This document shows, one piece after another, positions 1 to 7,259 of a DNA stretch of 31,703 nucleotides; position 1 is the first letter of the stretch; each line of letters opens with the position of its first letter. The notes beneath the pieces were generated by a model. The model was not told the DNA's origin and searched no databases. It worked only from the letters and a program-made list of their open reading frames with translations. Source of the DNA: VAXT01 sp035318925. Lineage in GTDB: Bacteria; Actinomycetota; Thermoleophilia; Gaiellales; Gaiellaceae. Where the stretch lies: positions 1-31,703 of the forward strand of contig DATHDS010000006.1 in the NCBI GenBank assembly GCA_035318925.1. Direction: 5' to 3'. The translations under genes and the position numbers were made by a program.

Positions 1-189
1 GCGGGTATCGCGGCCGCATCGACGCGACTTCCAGTGGTCGTCTCTATACACGGTGTTCACGACGCGCTCCAGCTCGGGCTGCTCGGCGATTGGGATCAGC
101 GCCATCGAGGGAGCGTGTCGCAGTTCCGCCAGAGGGCGACATCGCGCGCGGATCCAAACCAGGCCGGGTGTATCTACAACCCGCGCTAG
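1..189 (+). other. Open frame entering from the left edge, possible 3' end of a gene
   Basis: Frame 1 stays open from the first base to a TAG at 187-189 (62 codons). The translation contains the stretch IHGVHDALQLGLLGDW and ends IYNPR. I recognise no family. It may be the tail of a gene starting outside the window or a chance open frame in GC-rich DNA. Bases 190-384 hold nothing I can support. Confidence 0.2.
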
Positions 190-384
190 CGCTTCACCTT
201 GGCGCAGCTCTTGGCGCACGCTAGCGAGGCCTCAATCCGGCAACTGGTGCGGGCTCACGCTCTCGGGTTGGCGCGTCGGCGCGTCGGCGAGCCGCGCCAA
301 TGAGAGCAGGGGCGCCGTCGTCACGGCTTCAGCTTGACGTAAGTCGGGCGGGGCGGCGAGCGGAACGCTTGGCGGCCGCGCTGG

Positions 385-957
385 TTAGTTCGAGGTCTTC
401 GCAGGAGGCGCCCACTCGAGGAGCTCGTCCGTAGTCGCGACGCCATAGCCGGAGAAGTGCACCGTCCCCTCCTTCGTCGTCAGCGTGCAGTCGGTGGCGC
501 TGACGCAGCGGCCGGAGGCGATGATCTCCCTTGTCTTGTCATCCTGAAACAGGAACGCCTTGCCCTTGCCGCGCTGGCTGACGTTGTTGAAAACCCAGAT
601 CCAATCCCTGACTCCTTTGATCAAGCCCAGCCAGAGCAGGACGGCGTCGGCGGGAAGTGCGCTCGGCCACGACAGCGCGGGCGCGGCGTGCCTGCTCGCG
701 CTCGGCCGTGGCCTGCTCCTTGGCCTTCCTGCGTAACCTCCTGTTCCAGCCCGCCGCTCGGCCGAGCGGCGGGACGCTGCGGCGCGCTGCTCGGCCCGCA
801 GCTGCTTCGCGACCTCCGGCCCCTCGAAATAGCGGCCGAGCGTCGTGTGCGCGACGTCGTAGTCGGAAGCGAGCTCCCGCAACGGCTCACCGGTCGCCCG
901 GCGCCGAATCAGCTCCGCGTCGGGAACGAGCTTACGCAGTCGACGCCGGCGCTTCAT
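385..957 (-). pseudogene. 5' half of a helix-turn-helix repeat-family protein fused to an unrelated tail
   Basis: The first ~65 residues are basic (start MKRRRRLRKLVPDAELIRRR) and contain a helix-turn-helix-like segment (PLRELASDYDVAHTTLGRYF), followed by an Arg/Ala-rich helix (QLRAEQRAAASRRSAERR). I associate this architecture with a repeated, possibly mobile HTH protein family of Thermoleophilia; that link is from memory. After about residue 70 the frame slips. The DNA that should encode a charged coiled coil is read as GGYAGRPRSRP, and from about base 641 the sequence is unrelated (tail with FLFQDDKTREIIASGRCV). The missing C-terminal half lies at 4838-5087 on the other strand. The ORF therefore looks like a decayed family member joined to foreign sequence. 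The tail has protein-like composition but I do not recognise it. Confidence 0.55.
642..805 (-). repeat. 164-bp inverted repeat, copy 1
   Basis: The reverse complement of 642-805 matches 4675-4837 almost base for base. I see one substitution (AGCAGCGCGCC here, AGCAGCGAGCC there) and one extra G here (GCGGGCTGGAAC against GCGGCTGGAAC). The match stops sharply at both ends. It lies inside the HTH repeat-family gene remnant. Confidence 0.85.
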
Positions 958-1058
958 ACCGGAGATTCTAGCCCCGCCGCTTAACGCACCAATAAACGCA
1001 CCAGCTTCCGAGACAGCCGAAGAGCGCAGAATGACCGCAGCTCCCAGAACGAACGGCG

Positions 1059-1439
1059 ATGCGGTGGGCCCGGCGAACAGGAGAGGCCCCCGGGCCCGAA
1101 AGCCCGCAATCCCGCTACCCGCGTCAACGCGGCAAGGAGAGGACGCCGCCCCTCTTCAGCGCAGACGGGCACCGACCTCGCGGCCGGGGCGGTTGCGGTG
1201 GCCGACGCCAGTTCGGGACCGTTGCCAGTGCGGTCCGGGCCGTTCTTGCCGGGACCGGTTCCGAGATGCGCGTGAAGGCCATCCACGCGGAGGTTGAGCG
1301 CGTCTTAGGCGGAAGCGTGTCTCGCTACTCGGTCTCGGACTACTTGCTTACGCGCTCTAAGGGGCCGGAGCCTCTCTTTATCCGAACGCGCCGCGGTCAT
1401 TACCGGCTCTTGCGCCCACTTGGACATGTTTCGGAATAG
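1059..1439 (+). CDS. Small winged-helix (HARE-like) domain protein, probably a gene fragment
   Basis: The last ~75 of 126 residues look like a compact winged helix: a first helix (ASAVRAVLAGTGSEMRVKAIHAEVE split over two helices), a recognition-type helix with SVSRYSVSDYLL, and a wing ending FIRTRRGHYRLL. This resembles HARE-HTH-like domains that sit at the ends of restriction, methylation or helicase proteins in actinobacteria. The first ~45 residues are Arg/Gly/Pro-rich, low in complexity and probably not native, so the true start may be downstream or lost. There is no clear ribosome binding site at 1059. A DNA-binding role is inferred from fold only. It could be a leftover of a larger mobile-element or restriction protein. 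Confidence 0.4.
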   Translation: MRWARRTGEAPGPESPQSRYPRQRGKERTPPLFSADGHRPRGRGGCGGRRQFGTVASAVRAVLAGTGSEMRVKAIHAEVERVLGGSVSRYSVSDYLLTRSKGPEPLFIRTRRGHYRLLRPLGHVSE

Positions 1440-1849
1440 CCCCCGCCGGGTTCGGTCCAGACGCGCCAGGTGCTCGACGAAAATCGGGCGGCGCTGACCG
1501 AGCGTCAAGTTATGGACGCCGACAAGCTCGGGGAGTGCCGCCGTCAGCCGCTGGCCTCCCTCGTGCCAGGCTTAGCTGGCTGCTGACTTTGCCAGATGTT
1601 TCCTTACGCTTCTCTCTTCGCCGGGACCGTACTGAAAACGATTGGTCCGGCGAATATTTACTGGAGCATTGACATGGATTGTCGCGAGGCATACAGTCGC
1701 GAACGATTCTTGCGGCAGCGGGCTCCGCGGGTCCCCGGCGCCCCCATGAAGGGAGAAAGCGCGCGATGCTGCGCCGCGCTCCGCGCCCCAAGTCGGAAGA
1801 TCACGCGAAAGACCGGAGATTCTCCGACTCTTGCACCTCCGAATTAAGC

Positions 1850-1875
1850 AGGAGGTGATCATTATGCTTGCTTAG
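1850..1875 (+). other. Perfect Shine-Dalgarno sequence with a three-codon minigene
   Basis: AGGAGGTGATC at 1850-1860 pairs over 11 bases with the conserved 3' tail of 16S rRNA (GATCACCTCCT). Eight bases after GGAGG comes ATG at 1864, then CTT GCT TAG, giving Met-Leu-Ala-stop. The next large gene starts 118 bases further on. It may be a regulatory minigene, a remnant of a lost gene start, or chance. Confidence 0.4.
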
Positions 1876-1923
1876 TGTGGTTGGTCATGCGCCAACGCCG
1901 CACATGAGTTATAGGGTGGCAAC

Positions 1924-1954
1924 TTGACCTTCTCATTCCTGCATTCCGTGTATT
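1924..1954 (+). promoter_or_regulatory. Possible sigma-A-type promoter of the 1994 gene
   Basis: TTGACC at 1924-1929 is followed after 19 bases by TGTATT at 1949-1954, 39 bases before the ATG at 1994. The spacing is longer than the usual 17, so the call is weak. Confidence 0.25.
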
Positions 1955-1993
1955 CCCAAGCAACCTCGAACTAGGGTTCGTCGAGGGGATCGG

Positions 1994-2473
1994 ATGGAAG
2001 CTATGAAGAAACTTCTTGTTACGGGCGTCCTTTTTGCGGCATTGTGCGGGCTTGCTGCTCCGGGGGCGGCTAAGGCGTACTGGGCTTTTCCGACGGCGTA
2101 CCCCGATCAAATGTGGTGGACGCCGAGCCAGCCGCTGCACGGCACAAATTGTGAATTCATTTACACCAACAAAGGCCGCGCCTGCTCAGGCTGGAATCTC
2201 TTTTGGGAGCTGGCAGGGTATTCCAGCGGTCAGTTCGGCTTTACTTGTCCGGGTACGGGTGAAATGTACACGGCTTTCCAAAATACTACGGCTGTCAGAG
2301 GAAGCATATGGAATAACTATCACTCACCGTGCAATTCTTGGGAAACGTACATCATGGCCGATATTCTGCCTTGGAACTACTTCACGTCGTGCGCTCACCC
2401 GTGTTACATCAAGTCGAGCCAGTACTACTGGACCGGGACGAGCACAGTATCTCGCGTTCTCGGATTCACGTAG
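1994..2473 (+). CDS. Secreted cysteine-rich protein of unknown function
   Basis: The 159-residue product begins with a clear Sec signal: a KK pair, a hydrophobic core (LLVTGVLFAALCGLAAPG) and a likely cut after AAKA near residue 27. The mature part is about 132 residues, rich in Trp, Tyr and Asn, with six cysteines (in NCEF, ACSG, FTCPG, PCNS and SCAHPCY), which would allow three disulfides outside the cell. No family recognised. GAGGGG at 1983-1988 serves the ATG at 1994; an ATG at 2003 would give a shorter signal sequence starting MKKLL. The next gene starts nine bases downstream, so the two form an operon. The ECF sigma/anti-sigma pair converges on this operon, suggesting an envelope-related role, which is inference. 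The coding sequence is less GC-rich than most of the window, a possible sign of transfer. Confidence 0.75.
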   Translation: MEAMKKLLVTGVLFAALCGLAAPGAAKAYWAFPTAYPDQMWWTPSQPLHGTNCEFIYTNKGRACSGWNLFWELAGYSSGQFGFTCPGTGEMYTAFQNTTAVRGSIWNNYHSPCNSWETYIMADILPWNYFTSCAHPCYIKSSQYYWTGTSTVSRVLGFT

Positions 2474-2482
2474 AAGAGAGGA

Positions 2483-3067
2483 ATGATGAGACAAACGAGG
2501 ACACATATTACAGCGGGAGTAATCCTGTCTACCCTCGCGGCTCTTGGCGTGCTTGCCGGGTTCATCACGACCAAGTCCGAGGCTCAGGGCGTAGCTTTCC
2601 CCCAGCTCCGGACCGGACAACCTGTGGCTTTAGGCCAGCTCACTTCACCCCGCGTCGAGAAGGCCTATCTTCTTGGAAAGGCAAGCGGGCGGGCGTTCTA
2701 CCGGGTCGATGTGCGTGGCCAAGGCCAGTGCTTCGGAGTCGGGCCCGCCGACGCGATCGGCGACATTGGAGAGTTCGCTTGCGGGTTTAGTGGCTTCCCC
2801 ACAGCGGAGTATCCGGTTATCTACGATGCGGTTGTCGGTGCCGATGGTCCCGGACGGGTCCTGAAGGACTCTGACATGCGCCTTTACAGACTGAACGTAA
2901 TTGCCGCTGACGGCATTACTGAAGTGAAGGTTGCAGGCAGTAGGATTATTGTCCGCAACAACGTTGGCTCAATTACGTTTCGCGAGGCGCAGCCGCTTGG
3001 GCTGATCACGTCCTTTGACGCGGCGGGGCACGCAGTGGACACCTACGATCTGCGGCCTCAAGAGTAA
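2483..3067 (+). CDS. Secreted or membrane-anchored protein related to the anti-sigma ectodomain
   Basis: The 194-residue product has a short basic N-terminus, one hydrophobic segment (residues ~10-28, ITAGVILSTLAALGVLAGF) and an extracellular part. The extracellular part aligns with the C-terminal half of the anti-sigma protein at 3184-3936. Shared blocks are AFYRV with AYFRV, GQCFGVG with GACFYTG, YPVIYDAVV with FPILDLSPI, IAADGITEVKV with FAADGVSTIAV, and RNNVGSITF with HNNVYKITA. It lacks the cytoplasmic N-terminus of the anti-sigma. It follows the cysteine-rich protein gene by nine bases, with a ribosome site (AGAGGA) just before tandem ATGs at 2483 and 2486. Its 3' end faces that of the anti-sigma gene across a hairpin. 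The kinship suggests it may bind the same ligand or pair with the anti-sigma ectodomain; that is inference. Confidence 0.7.
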   Translation: MMRQTRTHITAGVILSTLAALGVLAGFITTKSEAQGVAFPQLRTGQPVALGQLTSPRVEKAYLLGKASGRAFYRVDVRGQGQCFGVGPADAIGDIGEFACGFSGFPTAEYPVIYDAVVGADGPGRVLKDSDMRLYRLNVIAADGITEVKVAGSRIIVRNNVGSITFREAQPLGLITSFDAAGHAVDTYDLRPQE

Positions 3068-3090
3068 AACGTACGTCGAGAAAGAAGCAG

Positions 3091-3133
3091 AGCTGGCGCT
3101 CCGTTAGCCTCGTGGCGAGTTGGAGCGCCAGCT
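3091..3133. terminator. Hairpin between convergent genes, probable two-way terminator
   Basis: AGCTGGCGCTCC at 3091-3102 is the exact reverse complement of GGAGCGCCAGCT at 3122-3133, giving a 12-bp stem. The 19-base loop can itself pair (CTCG with CGAG). There is no long T-run. It lies between the stop codons of the convergent genes ending at 3067 and 3184. Confidence 0.65.
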
Positions 3134-3183
3134 TCTGTTCGCGGCGAGGTACGGTGCTGGTTCTCTGCCGACGCTGTTGGGTT

Positions 3184-3936
3184 TCAGCGGCTATAGGTGA
3201 TTCGCTGAACTACGTGATCTCCGTCATCAAGCCCAACTAGCTCGGAAACTCCTCCCGGCGGGTAGGCAGTGATCTTATAGACGTTGTTGTGCACGGCCGC
3301 TTCAGCGATAACGTTTCCGTCCAAATCCTTGACGGCAATGGTGCTCACGCCATCGGCTGCGAATCCTTGAATTTGGAGAACCTGAAAGCCGCCTGAACCG
3401 CTGGCCTGAATCGGGCTGAGATCCAGAATAGGAAAACGTGGCGCTGGCGTCCAGCAGCTTCCGGCGCCAAGCTCGTACGCTTCTCCGTCTGTTGCCCTCC
3501 CGGTGTAGAAGCACGCGCCACCGTCTGCAAGCGGCACACGGAAGTAGGCCGTCGGACCGAGCGTGGCCATCAGGAACGCCTGGGCTGTCGAGTCTGGAAG
3601 TGCCCGAAGCCGGCTGGTGAGCGGAACCGGGGTGCCCTCGGTACTAATCGTCGTCAGCGACTCAGGGCTTGCCGAAGGTGCCCCAGACCCAGCCACGGCG
3701 TAAGCTGTCGTTAGCGAACCGGCAGAAGCACCGAAGATCACTGCCGCCATCACCGGAACGAGGAGGCGATGGCGAGCCATGCGAAACCGAGTTGCCGACG
3801 GGGCTTTCGGATCGACGGATCCGCTTGGCCCGATGCGGTGAAGAACGTTGGTCTTCAGCGCCGCGAGCTTTTCGGTTCGCAGCGTCCGCCCGGCAGGAAC
3901 ATCAAGTCCGCTGAATACTTCGTCACCAGGCTTCAT
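3184..3936 (-). CDS. Membrane-spanning anti-sigma factor partner of the ECF sigma gene
   Basis: I place the start at ATG 3936 (MKPGDEVF), with GAGGTG five bases upstream, rather than at 3966. This gives 250 residues and a 14-base overlap with the end of the sigma gene, typical of translational coupling. Residues 1-55 are cytoplasmic and basic, ~57-82 form one transmembrane helix (HRLLVPVMAAVIFGASAGSL), and the rest is outside the cell. The short inner part shows no zinc-binding HxxxCxxC motif, so it would be a non-ZAS type. The outer domain is homologous to the neighbouring 2483-3067 protein. The anti-sigma role rests on gene order, coupling and topology, not on a recognised inhibitory domain. 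Known systems of this type hold the sigma factor at the membrane until an outside signal arrives. Confidence 0.65.
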   Translation of the reverse strand: MKPGDEVFSGLDVPAGRTLRTEKLAALKTNVLHRIGPSGSVDPKAPSATRFRMARHRLLVPVMAAVIFGASAGSLTTAYAVAGSGAPSASPESLTTISTEGTPVPLTSRLRALPDSTAQAFLMATLGPTAYFRVPLADGGACFYTGRATDGEAYELGAGSCWTPAPRFPILDLSPIQASGSGGFQVLQIQGFAADGVSTIAVKDLDGNVIAEAAVHNNVYKITAYPPGGVSELVGLDDGDHVVQRITYSR

Positions 3937-4525
3937 TTGGCACCTCGCTTTCTTTTCGGGGGACAATCACGGGCTCAAGTTTCTCCAGGTAAAGTCGAGC
4001 TCGGGACAAGCGTGAACGGACTGTCCCAATTGGGATACCGAGGGAAGCTGAGACCTCTTCGTAACTAAGGCCAGCCCACGCATACAGCGCCAACACGTCC
4101 TGCGTGCCGCGCGGTAGAGCGCGGATTAACGAGAGAACCGCCTTCATTCGCTGTGCATCAGCAACGCGCCTCACAGCATCGTCGGCGAAATCAGGTTCGT
4201 CGCTGCCAGTGCGCTCGCGCAGCAAAGCTCGGGCGAGGCGAGCTGCGGAACGATTCCGCGTTCGAAGAAGGTTCGTTGCTACGCCCAGGAGCCAGGGCAG
4301 CAGGCGCTCGCTCTGGCTCGTAAGTTCGAGGTCGGCTCGACGCCGCCATGCCTCGAGGAATACTGACGAGACTAAATCCTCGGCAGCGGCCCAGTCAGCG
4401 GTGCGACGGAAGGAGTAGTTGTAGACCGCCTCGGCATGGCGTTCGAATAGGACGCCAAAGGCGTGGCGATCATTCGCCTGAACGAGCTGCCACAGTTCTT
4501 TGTCAGATCCGGTGGGTGCCGTCAT
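3923..4525 (-). CDS. ECF-family RNA polymerase sigma factor
   Basis: This is a 200-residue extracytoplasmic-function sigma factor. Region 2 is clear (FERHAEAVYNYSFRR, then WAAAEDLVSSVFLEAW), binding core polymerase and the -10 element. Region 4 has the helix-turn-helix LSYEEVSASLGIPIGTVRSRL, which reads the -35 element. The length and absence of region 3 fit the family. The ATG at 4525 has no good ribosome site, so a leaderless or short-leader transcript is possible. The last 14 bases overlap the anti-sigma gene. A GGAACT sequence lies 31-36 bases upstream and could be part of an autoregulated ECF promoter. The target genes may include the facing operon 1994-3067, though I see no clearly matching promoter there. 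Confidence 0.9.
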   Translation of the reverse strand: MTAPTGSDKELWQLVQANDRHAFGVLFERHAEAVYNYSFRRTADWAAAEDLVSSVFLEAWRRRADLELTSQSERLLPWLLGVATNLLRTRNRSAARLARALLRERTGSDEPDFADDAVRRVADAQRMKAVLSLIRALPRGTQDVLALYAWAGLSYEEVSASLGIPIGTVRSRLSRARLYLEKLEPVIVPRKESEVPNEAW

Positions 4526-4530
4526 CTACA

Positions 4531-4561
4531 AGGTAATAGCCGATGCGAGGTAGCGAGTTCC
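4531..4561 (-). promoter_or_regulatory. Possible ECF-type promoter of the sigma gene
   Basis: On the minus strand GGAACT (4561-4556) matches the usual ECF -35 core. CGGCTAT follows after about 13 bases, just upstream of the ATG at 4525. It is a single instance, without a second site in the window to support it. Confidence 0.25.
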
Positions 4562-4674
4562 ATGCGGCAAGCTGCAAACGATACTTGCTGAGGCTATGAG
4601 GGCTCGGTGTGCTCAGAACGTCGAGCCCCGTGACGACCGCCCGGCGCGGCGAGAGACTTACGCTTCTCGGGACC

Positions 4675-4837
4675 GCAGCTGCGGGCCGAGCAGCGAGCCG
4701 CAGCGTCCCGCCGCTCGGCCGAGCGGCGGCTGGAACAGGAGGTTACGCAGGAAGGCCAAGGAGCAGGCCACGGCCGAGCGCGAGCAGGCACGCCGCGCCC
4801 GCGCTGTCGTGGCCGAGCGCACTTCCCGCCGACGCCG
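4675..4837 (+). repeat. 163-bp inverted repeat, copy 2
   Basis: This matches the reverse complement of 642-805 with one substitution and one missing G. Both copies contain the same extra T (GAGGTTACGC where GAGGTACGC would keep the coiled-coil frame), so one damaged sequence was duplicated. The two copies flank the sigma/anti-sigma and secreted-protein block. Confidence 0.85.
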
Positions 4838-5087
4838 CCCTCGCAGCGAGTACGAGGCCTGGCTCGACGAGCACGATGCACGCGAGCCGCTCACCCGGGC
4901 CGATCGGCACAGCCAAAGCGACGAGAAGGCTGCCCGTGTCGTCGCCGATGGGGGCGGGATGCGGGCCGTGATCGAGGCCACCGGCTTGCGCACCCTTGAG
5001 AACGTCGTCGGCCTGATCGACCCGGCGATCCTCACGCGAGCGCTCGACAACGACGTGCTCGAGCGGGGGCAGCGTCCGCCGGTGTAG
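4675..5087 (+). pseudogene. 3' half of the same helix-turn-helix repeat-family protein
   Basis: From about 4746 the frame reads a charged helix (LRRKAKEQATAEREQARRAR) and then a conserved-looking C-terminus (YEAWLDEHDAREPLTRAD, MRAVIEATGLRTLENVVGLI) to TAG at 5085-5087. The N-terminal HTH half is absent here and is found instead at 957-806 on the minus strand. In this copy the upstream AERRLEQEV frame and the downstream RRKAKEQ frame are separated by a one-base insertion, so even the retained part is broken. The two fragments together cover a whole protein of roughly 190-200 residues, sharing 164 bp in the middle. Confidence 0.6.
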
Positions 5088-5438
5088 GGAGGAGGCCCGG
5101 CGATGCTCCTCCCGCCTTGCCCGCGGAGCAGGCGCTTGCGAGGCGGCCTGCTCCCTCCGCCGAAGCGACCAGGCAGGTAGCGGCTCGCTTGAGCTGAGCG
5201 AGCCACTCAGCGATGCCAAGCTCGCGCTCTTGCCGCTCGAGCTGTCGCCGTTCGTTAGTTCGGGCAAAGGCGCCGGACATGCGCACCGTCGGCCGAGGCT
5301 GCGCGCTCGATGTCGCACAAGAGCCGGAAGGCGACATCCGTCTCGAGAGGAAACGTCCAAACCCGTACCGAACTAGGTCTGAAGCGGCGTTTTTCAGAAT
5401 CGCATCATCAGAAGCGATCCGTCGCGCCGCGCGCGGCG
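5088..5438 (+). other. No gene seen
   Basis: This stretch separates the HTH remnant from the dehydrogenase remnant. It has no frame with protein-like composition and no RNA gene that I can see. Confidence 0.4.
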
Positions 5439-5807
5439 GGGTCGCTTGCCGACGCCTTGGGCCTCGAGCGAGACAGGGCCTACGATGTTCTCGCGGCGAC
5501 GCCACTCGCGGCTCAAGCCCAACGTCGGCGCCAGTCGATCGAACGCGGCGATTACTCGCGACGGTTCAGGCTGGAGCTCGCCCGCAAGGACGCTGCACTG
5601 ATCGCGGAAGCTGCGAAGTTCTTCGGCGTTGAGCTCCGCATAACGGACGCGATAAGGACATGGCTTGTCGACGCCGACCGCGCCGGCTTCGGCGACCACG
5701 ACTGCGCAGCCGTTCTTGCCCGCATTCTCAGCCAGCGCGACAGCTCGAAGCTCGAGGGCGATCTCTCGGTCGGCGGGAGTCACCAGACGAGTTGCGAGGC
5801 GAGATGA
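5439..5807 (+). pseudogene. C-terminal fragment of a 3-hydroxyisobutyrate dehydrogenase-type oxidoreductase
   Basis: The frame reads as the helical C-terminal domain of the beta-hydroxyacid dehydrogenase family: LADALGLERDRAYDVLAATPL, IERGDYSRRFRLELARKDAAL with the conserved Lys-Asp pair, then AAKFFGVELRITDAIRTWL and GFGDHDCAAVLARIL. The N-terminal Rossmann NAD(P)-binding domain (GxGxxG), expected ~170 residues upstream, is missing; the preceding sequence is non-coding in all frames. It is therefore a truncated remnant that cannot bind cofactor. It ends by overlapping the start of the broken PhzF gene (ATG 5804), suggesting the two were once an operon. Confidence 0.6.
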
Positions 5808-6469
5808 CCGGAAGCGTCCCGGTCGAGCGCCAGTTCCGGCAAGTCGACGTCTTTACCGCGACGCCGTATGCAGGCAACCCCGTTGCCGTCGTGCTCGACG
5901 CCGACGGTCTGACGACCGACCAGATGCAGCGGTTCACTCGTTGGACGAACCTCTCCGAGGCAACCTTCGTGCTTCCCCCGACGGAACCGGAGGCGGACTA
6001 TCGCGTGCGAATCTTCACCAGCGCTTCGGAGACCGAGGCACGCACCGGCTCAGCGTCGGAATTGCCGTTTGCCGGCCACCCGACCCTTGGAACATGTCAC
6101 GCCTAGCTCTCCGCGTCCGGCAAGCCGAAGCACGACGATCTGATTGTGCAAGAGTGCGGTGCCGGGCTCATTCCGGTGCGGCGCGGAGAAGCGGGTCTCG
6201 CGTTTGCGGCACCGCCGCTGATCCGTAGCGGTGCTGTCGAGGAAGAGGTCGTCGAGGAGATCGCAGCGAGGCTGCGTATCGACCGGGGGGAGATCGTTGA
6301 GGTGGCCTGGGCTGATAACGGGCCGGGCTGGGTCGCCGTTCTGCTTCCAAGCGCGGACGACGTCCTCCGGCTCGAGCCCGGCTTCGTCGAGCTCGACCTC
6401 GGCGTCGTCGGGACCATCTGGGTCGGCGGCGGGACGGTTACGTGCATCAGCGGGCAAGTTGCGTTGTGA
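5804..6469 (+). pseudogene. PhzF-family epimerase/isomerase, broken by an amber stop and an internal deletion
   Basis: PhzF-like proteins are two-lobed isomerases of about 280-300 residues. Here the first lobe is recognisable: VDVFTATPYAGNPVAVVLD, WTNLSEATFVLPP with the catalytic Glu, and ELPFAGHPTLGTCHA. An in-frame TAG at 6104-6106 then replaces what should be Trp, and the same frame continues (LSASGKPKHDDLIVQECGAG). The second-lobe signature (EDPVTGS-type) is absent. The sequence jumps from FVELDLGVVG straight to the family's usual C-terminus (WVGGGTVTCISG). There is also an unusual insert (SASETEARTGSAS) before ELPFAGHP. The remaining 221 codons are too short for the fold. The gene is inactive unless the stop is an assembly error, and the deletion argues against that. 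Confidence 0.8.
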
Positions 6470-6518
6470 GCGCAAGAGCTCCAGTACGCAGGGTTCGACA
6501 CGACCGCAATCGGCGCTC

Positions 6519-7259
6519 CTAGTAGTCGCTGGCCAGTCGCGACATCAATGCGATCGACGCGCGCACCAGCTCGGCGTTGTCGGCAGCGCGGCGGCCGTCG
6601 GGGAGTACGATCGTGTCCTCGAGACCGGTACGGATCCCGTGGCCGCGCCTGAGCCCGCGCTCGTTGACCGCCCAGCTCGCGATGCCGTCGCCGTGGTGCA
6701 CCTGTTCGATCCTGACGCCGGTTTCTTCGAGGACTTGCTCCATCGCCTCGGCGAGTGCTACAGCATCGTCGGCCTCGGCGTCGAGTGGCTCGATCAGCGC
6801 GCGGACGCAGCGGTCGGCGATCCCGGCGCCGACGAAAGCCTCGGCGTCCTTTAGCTCGAGCAGGCCTGCCTCGATCCCGATGCGACGCCCGATCAGGTGT
6901 TCGGAGAGCTCGACGATGCCCTCCTCGCCCTGGTTGGCGGTGACCAGATCGGGGAGTTCCCTCCAGCCAGAGATCAGCTCGAGCCGCCGCTTCGGATCGG
7001 GCTCGATCTCGGCCGAGGTCGTCAGCGAGATCCGGACGCCTGGGCAGGCCTGACGGATGGCCGCGATGACGGCGTCGCAAGCATCGGCGGCAAACGTCTC
7101 CCGGCCGTCGCCGTCGAAGACATGGGTGTGGATCACCATCGCACCGGCGGCGACGGCGTCGCGAGCGGCGGCGGCGATCTGCGTCGGGGTGCGCGGGATC
7201 GCTGGGTGCTCGGCGTCGCTGCGCGCACCGTTCAACGCCACTTCGAGTAGCGCGGCCAT
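6519..7259 (-). CDS. Beta-keto acid cleavage enzyme (BKACE / DUF849 family)
   Basis: The family cleaves beta-keto acids with acetyl-CoA in a Zn-dependent retro-Claisen reaction; the founding member is 3-keto-5-aminohexanoate cleavage enzyme of lysine fermentation. The N-terminus is diagnostic: LLEVALNGAR, HPAIPRTPTQIAAAARDAV, then VIHTHVFDGDGRETF, where His44 and His46 should bind the metal. Later motifs are ISLTTSAEIEPDP and LVTANQGEEGIVELSEHL, and the C-terminus has IRTGLEDTIVLPDGR. I use the internal ATG at 7259 (MAALLEV) because the N-terminal beta-strand of the family starts there; an upstream ATG at 7295 would add 12 atypical residues. At 246 residues it belongs to the short actinobacterial subgroup, whose substrate is not predictable. 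It is a lone gene among decayed neighbours. Confidence 0.85.
   Translation of the reverse strand: MAALLEVALNGARSDAEHPAIPRTPTQIAAAARDAVAAGAMVIHTHVFDGDGRETFAADACDAVIAAIRQACPGVRISLTTSAEIEPDPKRRLELISGWRELPDLVTANQGEEGIVELSEHLIGRRIGIEAGLLELKDAEAFVGAGIADRCVRALIEPLDAEADDAVALAEAMEQVLEETGVRIEQVHHGDGIASWAVNERGLRRGHGIRTGLEDTIVLPDGRRAADNAELVRASIALMSRLASDY

Larger units (their letters stand above)
1440..1993 (+). other. Gene-poor leader region upstream of the secreted-protein operon
   Basis: No frame here looks like protein. The base composition is noticeably more AT-rich towards 1900-1990. Two small elements stand out: an exact anti-16S ribosome binding site with a three-codon ORF (1850-1875), and a possible promoter around 1924-1954. 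Confidence 0.4.

Noticed and set aside
53..337. 94-codon plus-strand frame near the left edge
   Set aside because: Ser/Arg/Ala-rich composition typical of an off-frame reading; no start signal.
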